Assembly (NCBI GenBank): GCA_963277665.1
Contig: OY728159.1
Span: 1,020,785,343-1,020,849,342 of the forward strand
Length of the DNA stretch: 64,000 bases
DNA from: Viscum album
Taxonomy: Eukaryota > Streptophyta > Magnoliopsida > Santalales > Viscaceae
Direction of reading: 5' to 3'
Each line of letters begins with the position of its first letter. The first letter of the stretch is position 1. The notes beneath the pieces are model-generated. The model had not been told where the DNA came from, ran no database searches, and saw only the letters and a list, made by a program, of their open reading frames with translations. The translations under genes and the position numbers were made by a program. This document shows positions 49,161-60,981 of the stretch, in pieces.

Positions 49161-49490
49161 CCACCGGTCAGCCGGTGGCTTGACCACCGGCCAGCCGGTG
49201 GCACCCTGACTCAAAGCTGAGCCACTGCCTCCCCACCGGTCGACCGGTGGCTCTGCCACCGGTCGACCTGTGGCATCCAGCCCAAATAGTGCAATCTACT
49301 GTCTTTCCACCGGCCAGCCGGTGGCTCCTCACCGGTCGACCGGTAGAGCCTGGATCAAGACTCTTCCTCTCTACCAAGGCACCGGCCAGCCGGTGGAGAT
49401 GTACCGGTCAGCCGGTGGCCCCTGGACAAGAATCCTATGCCTTTTTGCACACACCGGCCAGCCGGTGGGACTGTACCGGCCAGCCGGTGG
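49161..49490. repeat. Cluster of ten CCGG-type palindromic motifs in solo LTR F
   Basis: Ten copies of CCACCGG(T/C)C(A/G)(G/A)CCGGTGG or close variants lie in 330 bp, often in pairs. The GTCGAC-centred form (about 49,234) is a perfect 18-bp palindrome, and the CCAGCC form is a near palindrome. Spacing between copies is irregular and the intervening text is unique, so it is not a simple tandem array. It ends about 108 bp upstream of the TATA box, in the U3 position. Confidence 0.85.
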
Positions 49491-49597
49491 ATCCAGTCAA
49501 ACTAGCCGTTGGGCTTTTGACCAGCCTGTCCACTTGGCTCCCAACGTCTCTCTAAGCCTCTCCAACGGCTCCGAAGCCTCCCCAAGGGTTCCATGCC

Positions 49598-49605
49598 TAT
49601 AAATA
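49598..49605 (+). promoter_or_regulatory. TATA box of solo LTR F
   Basis: TATAAATA in 'catgcctataaataaaggcc' is a canonical plant core promoter element placed about 590 bp into the LTR. It marks the U3/R side. Confidence 0.7.
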
Positions 49606-50332
49606 AAGGCCAAGGAAGCCCCGGACACCAACCGGAACTATACGGAAGCCCACGGACATATTTTGCATCAATTGGCCAACCTCCGGCGACTTCCTCCAAG
49701 GGAACTCCAATAGCTCCAACAACTTCCACATCCAAGGAGCCCACTCAAGAAGCTTGGGAAAGCACGCTTCAACACCTCCAATCAATCATTGGCGCCCAAG
49801 TCTTCCCAATTACGGTTTTATTGTTTCATTTATTTTTGAGCTTTAAAATTGGGTTTGTGTCTACAAACCCCAACCTTTTCTCATCCCCCCTTTTCTTTGG
49901 GTTCTCACACCACCACTAAGGTGTGAAGAGGTTTCCAAGCCTTACCTTGTAAAAGGCTTGAGATCGGTGAGCTAGCCTTCACCCGTAAAAAGGCTAGTGG
50001 GTTATTGCTTAACCATCAAAAGCATTGGGTTCTTGCTTAACCACTAAAAGCAAGCTGTAATAGGTCCTAGTGCTACCTCAAAGCCTAGTGGGTTTCTTGC
50101 TACAACCATTGAAAAGCAAGCGGTAGAATCTCTCAACGGTTGAGTTGGGAGCGGAGACGTAGGCCGGGTTTTAGGCCGAACTCCGTTATCAATTTTGTGT
50201 GTCTTGCCTCTTTATTTTCCGCTGCATCTTTACTTTGATTCAATTTGTTTTTAATTTGTTAATCAATTTTTTTTTAAAAGGCAATTCACCCCCCCTCTTG
50301 CCATCATTCCCCGTTGTTTTTCCGACCCAACA

Positions 50333-50337
50333 ATTTT
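50333..50337 (+). repeat. Target-site duplication of solo LTR F, right copy
   Basis: This ATTTT is identical to 49,003-49,007. The reading continues as 'ttagcatgtttcttatttcc', matching 28,424 on in the 5' LTR. Confidence 0.9.
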
Positions 50338-50605
50338 TAGCATGTTTCTTATTTCCTCACTGTTTTGAACAAAAACACAAAAATACTGTTTTACTTCATC
50401 TGTGCAAAAATATTAATAAAAGTAAAAAAATAGAAAATTTATCCCACTACTGACAACAGTGGGGTCTTTTTTGTAATATTTTAGAAGAATAGTTGTCAAA
50501 TTCGCCTTCTCTATGGATTCGACCCTACTTTCCACATATATTGTAGTTAGTAGGATTATAAATTTTAAACTTTGACAGGCTTCAATGATAGTTTTGGTTA
50601 TTATT

Positions 50606-50747
50606 GATTCCCCTATTGCATGTTTGGTTTATTCTTGGGAATCTTAGGGAACCTGGGAGCAGGAATCAAAGTTGCATGCTCATCACCCCCATATCATTGT
50701 ATAGCCTTTTGTTTTAGCATTTCATGATTCAAATAACCAATTTGGGG
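50606..50747 (+). other. 3' untranslated stretch of gypsy B after element D
   Basis: The sequence 'gattcccctattgcatgtttgg..ttcttgggaatct' lines up with 7,199-7,337 of element A ('gattccccttgtgtgtgtcc..catgggaatctc'). This shows that gypsy B resumes right after element D. Confidence 0.7.
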
Positions 50748-53405
50748 TGAAAGTAGAGACTAATATTTTCCATGTATTATTTTTGGATATTGTATGGATT
50801 ATTTTTGAGACCAAGAACTAAGAAAAAATGTGATTCTGAGGCCTAGTGATCCCCAAATTAAATTTTTGGAATTTATTAAATAGATTAAATGAAAATTGGA
50901 AAAATTTTCCTAAAAAATAGAATAACTTCTAAAAAATGGATCGAGTTATAAACTTGAGGCCTCTATTGAGTATAGAGTGTGGTTTTTACCCAATGAATGA
51001 TATAAATTTAGAACATGTGGGTATATGTATAGAAATAAAATAAAATAATAAATTAGTTTATTTTATTACCCAACCAAAACATATTTATATAAATATATGA
51101 CTATGGGGGATTCTCAGGGTTAACCTCTAAACTCTCAGGATATAGAAAACTCCTGGAAAGATGTTGGAGGTGTTTTTGTTGGAAAACAATAATCAAAACT
51201 AATATCGATAATAATTGTGCAAGGGAATGTGAGGATCTAATAAATGATAAAAATTCAGATTTCTTCTTCATCAATGATCGATAAAAATCAGTATAAGATT
51301 TTTTTTTGTTTTTATTTTTCATATTTTTATTTTCTTATGAAAATATTGGACCAATCAACTATTGAATTGATTCACGCATCATGTGTATTGCAGGTATGGG
51401 GAAGATTTATCTAGGAATTGGGGAATTGGTTTATGATTATATTATTACCACTTCATTCATTATTATAATTAAAGAAATTGAGGCCAACATAAACATTTGA
51501 GGAGGTTTGTTCCTTATATTTGTAGTTTTTACTTTTATTCCCCATTTAATCATTCATTGCAGGAAAAAAACTTGGCCCATGATTCATTGAATACTAAGAA
51601 ATAAACTATTTTTCACCATACTCTTGGTGAAATGGTTTAATATTATAGATCTGGAATCATTATAGAATGATATTTATATGACAATGGAAGAAATGTGGGA
51701 TCAGATGAAATTGAAGAACCCTGATATTTGTGTTCTTCAACGTGAAATGATGGATGACACGTGTGTGAAATTAAAAAATGGAATCAAGCAGCCAAAACCC
51801 AATAATCAATGATGGAGAGGCTCAAATGATGATGTTCCTTGGTTTCTAGAATGGGGTGTGGCCTAATTGATGGTCGATGGAGTGGGAGGTGACATGTGAG
51901 ACAGATCTGGGATTATGTAAAATCTCATAATACATGTCTTGTAATCAAGGATTACAATGTGTGTGGGACCCCTAGCGTGGCGCTAGTGTTTGTACAGTGA
52001 AGTTAAATTTCTCACTGTGTGTGACCCTATAATACAACATGTGACATGACCTGGAAGATCAATATGTACCTTAGAGGGTACACAAACATGGCCAAGAGTA
52101 CAAGGTCACATACATACCTTGTACTCTAACAAAAACATGGTAAAGCCAGGTCTACATAGGTATAGCTGTGTACTTGGACATGATTAGAAGTACACATGCA
52201 CTAGATTTTTATGTATTATGACATGGAAATGAAAATGGAATATGATAGACAGGGAGGACCCAGTTCCAAAGGGACATGTCATATACTCCCAATACATGTT
52301 GTGTACTCCTTTAAAGTTGGATCAGATCCCTTTACCTCGTTAGCTTAGACAAGTTTCATTAGGGTATGTTCCCTTGATCTTTTCTCTGAGGGTTAGTATA
52401 TAATCACATAGTACACATAGGATAGTGATCCATTTATTTGGACTTCATGGATAGAGTTGTTATAATCCTTTTATGAGGATTGGACTGAGACCCTCTATCA
52501 CCATCTTTCCCTAGGTGGAGTTCTTGGTATCATCATGACCAACACTACATGGGTTCTGGTCCTTCACATAGTAGGTTATTTGATATTGAGTTGTTAGTAT
52601 GACTCATGGCCTTGGGTGTGATTCTCATTTTTTTATTGTTCTCTTCAGACTTCAATTGTATAATTCTTATGAAGATATATGAGGATCATGAAACCTCAGA
52701 TAAACTTCATCAGTGCTATCTGAAACATAGAGTGTGTTATCCTTGAGTATTTATTTGTGGAACCTTTGGGCATGATTCCTAGAGTAGAATTATGTTTGTG
52801 ACCTTACCTTTAGATCATGTGTGTTTATTGAGGATATATAAATAATATTTTTATATGTTTTGTAGACATAAACCTATGTTTATATGATTATTATTCATTT
52901 TTTTAAATGTTTAATGATTTCATGGTGTCCTACTGAGTATTGTTATACTCACCCCTGCATGGGATTTTCCCTCTCATGTCATATCTTATATAGATGGTTA
53001 ACCCTTTGACGGATTCCCAGAGGTTCCATGACCATGTAGAGATTAATGAGCTACACTGACCGAGTTGTATTCCAAAGGTTACCATTAAATCATTCTCCTT
53101 CTATACTTTTAGGTTGAGCATGTTTTCAGACTCATTGTGGTGGGATTGTATGTGGACATGTTTACTTTCCATTACTTGTTTCCATAAAATAGTTTTGAGA
53201 TTTATATGTATGCATGCATGGTTTATCAGTTTTTTACATTTAAACGTTGTCTATGATTAGAGATCTGTTCATGTGTATAGGTACTTTAGCCAAAGGTTAC
53301 CCATATTGGTGATATGCCTACTTAGCACTAGTCACCTACCCCTAGCCTATTGGAGGTTGGTCTGGAGAGTCACAACACATGCCCCATTGGGATAGTTCAG
53401 GGCAT
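50748..53405 (+). mobile_element. 3' LTR of gypsy B
   Basis: This is colinear with the LTRs of A along its length (50,770-51,080 against 7,360-7,680, 52,290-52,560 against 8,940-9,260, 52,920 against 9,640). Its tail ('gatatgcctacttagcactagt', 'gccccattgggat') is closest to the B remnant ending at 10,576. The left edge follows a G-rich tract at 50,742-50,747. The right edge is approximate because the terminal bases are decayed. Confidence 0.7.
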
Positions 53406-53454
53406 GAGGGACTATTTCATTGATTTTTGAAAACAACCAAAAATCATTTAGTCA

Positions 53455-53800
53455 TTTTGGCTATGTGATGTGTGTTTTGGTGCAAAATGACACATTTATA
53501 TTGAAAACACATACTTTGAGTCATATCAACCACATCATGCATCAAATTTATTTTTAGTTTATTTATACACCTCACAAATTAATTAGGAATAATTTTCCTA
53601 AATTTTATTGATAATCCATGATCTTTTACTCAATTTTGGCTATCTGAAGTGTGTTTTACACTTAAATGGAATTTTTATAATGAAAACACACACTTTGAGT
53701 CATTCCCACAACATTGTGTGTCTGATTGATGCATGGTCGATTCATTCACATCACAAATGAATAATTTGGATCTCAATTAAGATAATAATACTATAAAATC
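53455..53800. repeat. Two-unit tandem repeat of about 198 bp
   Basis: Units starting 'ttttggctat' at about 53,455 and 53,653 share 'gaagtgtgttttacac..aatg', 'gaaaacacacactttgagtcat' and 'catcacaaat' with substitutions. Each unit pairs TGTGTTTT with a later AAAACACA, so a hairpin is possible. It lies next to the end of gypsy B. Confidence 0.65.
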
Positions 53801-56690
53801 TTCCTGTATCCATGTCACTGGCCCCATCTTGGGTGCCGCCCACTCCTTCTACTATACAAATATTACAATAATAAAACTAAATTGTTAATTTAAATAGATT
53901 TAAAAATTTATAATGAATTTATTTAAATTTTTTAATAATTAATTAATCATAAAAATTTAGTTATCAATCCATTTATAATAAAATTGTTATTAGAAATAAA
54001 TTTATTTTATTATATATATATAAAAATTCACTAATGATAATGTTTTTGTGAAAATAAAGAAATTATTTATTTGGAATTTAATTAATTAAAAATTCAAATT
54101 TCAACACATAAAATTTATTATCATATGAAAAAAATCACTCACGCAAACTCAATTTGGTAAAATTATTTTTATTAAGATAAGATAAAGATTATTTGATATA
54201 ATATGCCATTAAAAAATTTAAAAATTACAACATGTTTCAAATGATGTAAATTTTATATACCATTATATCTATTTTAACAAGTTAAATTTTAGGTGTAGTA
54301 TTACCTATTTTTATTTTATGTGAAATGTTAACTATTTTTCCTAGGATCATTGTAATGTTCAACTAGGATCAATAATATATAGTTTTAACATATGTTTGTC
54401 TATGTATTATGTTATACATAGTACTTGGTTAGTAGTGTTGGTTCCATAAAACTGCCCACCATTATTATATATGAAAAACAATTTATTACCACACACTCTA
54501 ATTTATTGAGAAATAGGACCCAAAAATGAAATAATTCTCTATATGAAACCACTTATGGATGATAAGTAAGAAGTTTTTTAAGATTTTGTAATGAATTTTC
54601 ATTCACTAGAAAATAAAATGTTTAGAATTTGGGATGACGTGTTATAGAAAATCAATGAATTCCCAGTTTATGATAACTTATCAATACAAATTTAAAAATA
54701 AAAATTCACCTACCCCTCTAGTCATAAATTTAAGAAATAAACTTGATTTAAATATGGTAGAAAGTGGTCATACCTTGTTCATAGATGCTTTTTTCCTCCA
54801 CTACACAAGTTTGGAAAAGGCAGTGCGTCGATTGATGGAAATATAGAGCATAACCCAACACTTTAAATAATGTCATGGATTAAAATTCTGTCACAACATT
54901 ACCAATAAAACAATCACATGGTGTATCATGTTCAAGATTTATTAACTCCTACATTTTTTCCATTATTTATATAAATAGATAGTGTGGTCATATATTGAAT
55001 AATTCGATTATTTTATTTGAATTAACTTATTTTAAAGATAATATTTACAGGCATAATTTGGATGTTATGCACATTGAGAAAAAATTAAGTGATAATATAA
55101 TATCAACCACTTTAGGAATAAAGGGGAAATTGATGGGTAGTTTCAGTGATTGACATGATTTAAAAGAAATTAGATTGATTAAACCACTACAGTTGTAGTT
55201 GGGTGAGGTTAATAGGGCATATATCCCTACTACATAGTACAAGATGAGTAAAAATGGAGAAATATATATTTTTATCAGTTTTGATGTTCATCATGGTGCG
55301 TGGTAGTCCTTTTCTAACGTTTTCAAGTATTTAAATGTAGTGATAATAACTTTATAGGTGTTAAAAATCAATGATAATAATATTATGATTTAATTATTAA
55401 TACCAATAAAAATTATAGATTTTTTTCATACCCATTTTGTTAAGCTGTTGATTAAACTTTCTAATTTTTGATGATGGATCCATTAACTAATTCCTCACAT
55501 AAATTATTTTAAAAAAATACAAGGAAATATTTTTATTACACAATGTAACTTGGAGAAACTATTTTATCCTTATTTTTATTTGAATTACTTATCCAACTGA
55601 TCATACATTTAACTAGTGAATTCATTATTTTTGATCCCATGCAATTAATGTGGATGTATCCACTAGAGAAATAATTGAATACATTAAAATGGTATGTATG
55701 AAATAATTATTTCCTTGAATTTATGATTACCAAAGGTTATTTTAGGAATGAATTCACCAATTTATATGGTACATATATATATGAGATTGAAAAAATTAGA
55801 TAAACCCTCTCGGATTGATGAATATCCAATTAGTAAATGGAAAAGTTTGATCTGGAAAATGATGAGTGGGTTCAAGATTAATAATAGATGTTTTTATTAC
55901 TCTATTGGTTATTCCATTGATACAATATGGTTTATTGTTTTATTTATTATGCCTTTTGTTCTTATATTTAACTAATCCCTTATATTTTAGTTTTTAGTGT
56001 AGTGGAACACATATTTTTGAGTTTAAATAGTTAAGACAATGTGCCACTGATCATTAGATCCAATAACTTAATTTCGACACATTTCACGAGTGTTTAAGCA
56101 CTCACATTTGTATATATAATTTATTAATTTTTTTAATTCATATAAGGAGTATTTTCAAATATCCCCTTCCATTAACATATGCGAAATGTATAGATTCACA
56201 AGATGTTTGAATGAAATGTTCATATAATGATTAATGAACTCAAACTACTATCAAATGGTCCATTTACTACACCTATCACTATAAGATTACATATACTAAT
56301 AGATTTCAAATTTTTATTTGTGATGTTGATGTTAATGAAGAAACATGGAATAACTGTGTTGGTTGTACATCAATTGATGAATTTTTTTACTATGGACTAT
56401 TGAGGTATATTATTATGTTTATTTATGGCCATGGATTGAAATATATATTGTTGAGGTGTGATTGGATCCACATGAATCATTAAAGAAAACTAGACCATTT
56501 GCAATTACATTAGTAAATTTTAACAATATGCTCTACCAATATGACTAATTAAGTAACTAACCATTTATATTGGCATAAAAAGTAGGGTATGAATTGATTT
56601 TTAGAAATGATTCAAATTATAAATTTGTGGTGAAAATGATAAGAATATGGTTTTATAATTAAACTAGAGGAACCGGATATTACTATATTC
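53801..56690. other. AT-rich intergenic stretch without a recognised gene
   Basis: This is mostly A+T-rich single-copy-looking sequence. Two open stretches occur. At 54,634-54,846 (+) a 'GHTLFIDAFFLHYTSLEKAV' segment loosely resembles a DDE-transposase block of the piggyBac kind. The other is 55,748-55,975 (+), which has no resemblance I can name. Neither has supporting neighbours, so I call no gene here. Confidence 0.5.
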
Positions 56691-59600
56691 AAGAGAATAC
56701 ACTTGACCAAATCACTATAGTTATAAAATAAGAAGATATAAAATATATAAAGGACATGGATATTATAATTTCATATTATTAACACTTATTAATAATGTAA
56801 ATATAACACTATTAGAGGATAAAACCAAGAAAATTAGAATGAAATCCTAGGAAAATGACATTCGATACATTTATGGTCAATATGAGTCAACCACACGTCA
56901 ATCCAATCTAATTTTCTCGATATTAAAGAATTTTTTCTAGATTCTTTAATTTTGTTAAAGTGATAAAAAAATGAAATTGGATTGAACTAAGAAAACACAC
57001 TAGTATTGGTGGTAAAACATAAGAGAATGATCATTGAGACATTTATAATATTTAGGAATCAACAGTGTATCAATCAGATGCTCAAAATTCTTGGTATGAT
57101 CCAAAGTATCATTTTACATTTATAATATAATTTAAAATGATATATCACCTTCTACATGGTAAAAAAATAAAATTCATTTGTATTGGTTTAAAAAACAAAA
57201 TATTGTGGTCATTGAGTCATTTATGGTCTATAAGAGTCAATCATGATTCAATATGATGCTCAAATTGCCCTATATGATTGATAAAACCTTTTAAACATTT
57301 ATTAATATGACATATCTCCCATAAGGGGATAAAAATTGAGAAAACAAGTTTCAAATAATGTTAAAATCTAGTAAAATGATCCTTAATTAATTTGTGATAT
57401 TTAAGAAACAACTGCTCCTCAAACTGGTTCTTATATCGATCTATTAAACATAAATTATGATTTCATATTATTAACAATTAATAATAAATGAAATATCAAC
57501 CTGTTATGGGTCAAAAGCAATCATAAAAGATTATATTATCATAAAAACATAGGAAAAAAATATTTCAAAAATTTATGATCTGTAGAAACAAATCATGCAT
57601 AAATATGATTCCTAGTTTTCCTGACATGAAAGAAATTGTTGTTTGGCATTCACATTTCTATTAAAGAGACATATCACATAAAAAGGGTAAAAACAATGAC
57701 AAAACCCTAGGATTTTTGTGAAAACTATACAAAAATATTATTGACCCATTTATTATCTATAGGAATCAACCAAATGTCTACCAGATTCTTATTTTCTTTG
57801 GTATTATCTAAAGTATAATTTGACCTTTATGTTTTTATTAAAATTCCAAATCAACCTTTATGAGTTTAAAACCAATAAAACTCATTTGTATTGGATAATG
57901 ATCATATGATAATTATTGTTGAGTTATTTATATTCTGTAAGAATCTACTACGTGTCAATCTAATTCATATATTTCTCAATATGATCGAAAACACCTTTTT
58001 ACCTTGTATACATTTATTAATATAATATATCTCCCACTAGGGGGTAATAAAAAAGAAAAAAAAGATGATAATGATGTAAAAATTTGGCATAAAAATCCTT
58101 GAATCATATTGAATCTACGAGAATAAACAAAACTAAAAACTAATTCATAGATTGATCAGTTATTAATAAAATTTAAATCACCCAAGTGGGGGTCAAAACT
58201 GAGAAAAGGAACTCATAATGTTTTGAAAGCTTATTAAAATTATTTTAGATTCATTTATGATATGAAGGAATAAATTTAACATTAATTTAATTATCTATGT
58301 TATTGATATGATAAAAAGTTTCATGTGGCCTTTACATTTGTATTAAAGTGATAAATCATATAAAAGGGGTAAAAACTAATAAAAACATGGATTGGTGTGA
58401 AATATTGGGAGAATGATCATCAAATCATTTGTGATCTGTATGAATCAACCATGAATCAATTAGATAAAAATATTTCTCAATATGATCTAAAGTATCATTT
58501 AACCATTATGATAACCCTCCAGGGGGTCAAAACTGAGAAAATGATTTTTTAGTTATGTCAAAATTTAATCTAATGATCATAGCATAATTTATTATATGTA
58601 GAAGTTAATTGAGTATCAATATGATTCTTGGATTTATCAATATGACTGAAGACACTATTTAACCTTTTCTAAATTTATTAATATGTCATATGTTCTATCA
58701 GAGGGCCATGCCACAGGAAAAAGTTACTAATGGGTTGAAAAACTATAAGAATGATCGTAGAATAGTTTTTTATAAGAATTAATTATGCCTCATAACAATT
58801 CCAAGATTGATTTGTATAATATAAATTATGATTTGATATTATCAACACATATTAATAAAATAAAAATCATATTGGTATGTTTCATATCTAAAAAAATGAG
58901 CTTGGATTAACCTTAGAATATAAGAAAATGATATTCAATTCATTTTGATTTATATAAATAAACCACGTGTCAATTTTATTCTAGGATTTAATGGTATTAT
59001 ATAAAGTGATGTGTGGCCTTCATATTTGAATTAAACTGACAAATCATGTAAACAGATCAAAACTAAGAAAACACACGTGTATTGCTATGAAAACATAGGA
59101 CAACGTTCATAAATTAATTTATGATCTATATGTAATAGTTGGTCATCAATCAGATGTTTAGATTTTTTGGTATCATCCAAACCTTCATTTCAATGTTGTG
59201 CATTATTAAAAAAGACATATAACCCATCAGGTGGTCAAAACAGAGAAAACAAATTTGATTTGGGGTCAAAACATAGGGAAAAGATCATCAAATAATATAT
59301 GATCTTTAGGATTCAACTGTATATCATTCTGAATCATATATTTCTTGGTTTTATTGAAAAAAACATTTAAATCTTTATACGTTTATTAATATGATGTACC
59401 TCATATCAAGGGGTCAAATGTGAGTAAAAAAGTATCAAATGATGTCAAAATCTTGGATAAAGATCCATGAATTATATGTGATCTAAAATAATCAACCACA
59501 CCTCAAACCAATTCCCATTATGATTAGTATAATGGAATGTATTCTTTTAAAATTTTAACACTTCTTGATAAAAGAAAAATCGCCCAGGTAGGGTTCCAAA

Positions 59601-60850
59601 CCATGAAAATGAGACCAAATTAAAAAAAACTTATAAAAACAGTATTCAAGTAATTTATGAAAATTATGAATCACTTATGTGCCAATATGATTCCCATATT
59701 TCTTAGTATTGTAGAAATTGTTATGTGACATTTTCATTTTTATTAAAGTGACAAATTTTGTAAAAATGGTCAAAATTAAGAAAAAAACTTGGATTGGTGT
59801 CAAAATATGGAAGAATGATCATCGAGTCATTTATGATCTATATAAATCAACCTAATTTCAATAGGATACACAATTTTATTTGTATGATCAAAAGTATCAT
59901 TTCACATTTATGTTTTTGGTCAAAACCAACAATACTCATTTTGATTGGTAGCAAAACATAGGACAACGACCATCAAGTAATTTATGATCGATAAGAGTCA
60001 ACCACACATGAATCTAATGATCATATTGCTTCGTATGATTGAAATAAATTTTTAGCAATTGATAAATTTTTTAATATGACATATCTCCCACCATGGGTCA
60101 TAACTGATAAAACAAGTTGAGAAAGTTGTGGAAATGTAGGAAAAATATCCAGAAATAATTTGTGATATTTATGAATCAATCATTCCCCAATCCAATTCTC
60201 GGATTGATTTGTATAATATAAGGTATGATTTTATATTATTAACACCAATTAATTGATGTAAAATAACTTGGGTAGGGGTCAAAACCAAGAAAAAAATATT
60301 AGATAAATGTTAATACATAGGACAATGAAATAAAATAAATTTAGGATTTGTAGAAATTGATTATGCATCAATATGATGATGAGTTTTCATGGTATGATAT
60401 AATGTTTTAGCTGGAATTCAAATTTGTATTATGGTGACAAATCATGTAAAAGGTTTGAAAATTTGGTAAATACACTTTGAGTAAATTCATTTAAATTGGT
60501 TTGAATTTTTTTTAGAATGTTAATTGAGTCATTTATTAATTATAGGAGTCAAATTTGCATTAATTGGATGCTTGATTTTATTTTTATGATCCAAATTATC
60601 ATTTCACCATTATGATTTAATTAAAATGACATATCACCTATCATGGGATAAAATTCAAGCTTACACATTCAGATTGGAATAAAAACATAATAAAATGAAC
60701 ATTGATTTATTTATGATATATAAGAGTCAACAGTGCATCAATTTGATGTTCTGATTTCTTTTTATGAATGAAAATATAGTTTAACCTTTTAAATGTTTAT
60801 TAATATGACATATTATTCATTAGGAGGTAGAATCCAAGAATTTTTTTTTG
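56690..60850. repeat. Satellite array with four-monomer higher-order repeat (A-B-C-D)
   Basis: Diverged monomers of about 170-185 bp repeat with a recognisable core: 'tcatttatgatctataggaatcaacc', a variable middle, 'attaatatgacatatc(a/t)ccca', 'gggtcaaaa..gagaaaa', 'aaaacataggaaaatgatcat'. Core anchors lie at about 57,041, 57,218, 57,389, 57,570, 57,747, 57,926, 58,103, 58,252, 58,427, 58,586, 58,765, 58,943, 59,120, 59,297, 59,474, 59,653, 59,828, 59,980, 60,158, 60,337, 60,522 and 60,707. Monomer types recur every fourth unit: type A has 'tatgatccaaagtatcatttnac', type B 'acatttattaatatgacatatctccca', type C 'ttatgatttcatattattaacac', type D 'gtgtggcattcacatttgtattaaag'. A-type anchors are 706, 680, 693, 708 and 694 bp apart. 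Confidence 0.82.
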
Positions 60851-60957
60851 ACTCATCTGAAAATCTAGGATAATGACCTTCAAATTAAGTTTGATCTATA
60901 GGAACTTACAATGCTTCAATCCGTGTTGTTGTTTTCCCAATATGACCTAAAATACCT

Positions 60958-60981
60958 TTTTGGTATTTTAAAACACTAAAA
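60958..60981. other. Dyad element in E monomer 1
   Basis: This is a 24-bp inverted repeat with half-sites close to TTTTAGTGTTTT and AAAACACTAAAA; the left half reads TTTTGGTATTTT. Homologous dyads lie at 61,300, 61,639, 61,981 and 62,323. Confidence 0.6.

Larger units (their letters stand above)
49008..50332 (+). mobile_element. Element F: 1,325-bp Copia-type solo LTR
   Basis: The termini are perfect TGTTG...CAACA and the flanks are ATTTT on both sides. The end 'aattcacccccccctcttg' near 50,283 is typical of plant Ty1/copia LTRs. The GC content is clearly higher than the surroundings. No internal region, primer site or second LTR is present, so LTR-LTR recombination has removed the rest. The open stretches here (for example 49,247-49,555) are by-products of the repeated CCGG motif. 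Orientation is from the TATA box and the C-rich end. Confidence 0.9.
25047..50600 (+). mobile_element. Element D: Athila-like non-autonomous LTR retrotransposon with long LTRs
   Basis: The LTRs are 25,047-28,684 (3,638 bp) and 45,634-50,600 (3,637 bp after subtracting the 1,330-bp solo-LTR insertion). The flanks are TTGTT (25,042-25,046) and TTATT (50,601-50,605), a probable target-site duplication with one transition. Host sequence of gypsy B resumes at 50,606 ('gattcccct', as in element A near 7,198). The interior has a decayed tRNA-Asp primer site, Gag with a zinc knuckle, and an Athila-type protease, but no reverse transcriptase, RNase H or integrase that I can recognise. Element E (29,249-40,775) and solo LTR F (49,008-50,332) are nested inside it. 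Confidence 0.8.
45634..50600 (+). mobile_element. 3' LTR of element D (interrupted by solo LTR F)
   Basis: This starts TGATGGGGCC and is colinear with 25,047-28,684 on both sides of the insertion at 49,008-50,332. Without the insertion and one ATTTT copy it is 3,637 bp, within one base of the 5' copy. Confidence 0.85.

Noticed and set aside
49161..49490. CRISPR-like repeat-spacer appearance of the CCGG motifs
   Set aside because: The motif is palindromic and spaced irregularly, it lies in a plant LTR next to a TATA box, and there are no cas genes or array leader.
49247..49919. Open frames of 80-110 codons in solo LTR F read as genes
   Set aside because: They arise from the repeated CCGG motif (translated as TGQPV-like words) in several frames at once and lie wholly inside an LTR.
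54634..54846. piggyBac-like transposase fragment
   Set aside because: Only one short block (GHTLFIDAFF..YTSLEKA) is suggestive, with an extra two residues. No other transposase block or terminal repeat was found nearby.
55748..55975. Possible small hydrophobic protein gene
   Set aside because: A single 75-codon frame in very AT-rich DNA, with no known motif and no supporting signals.
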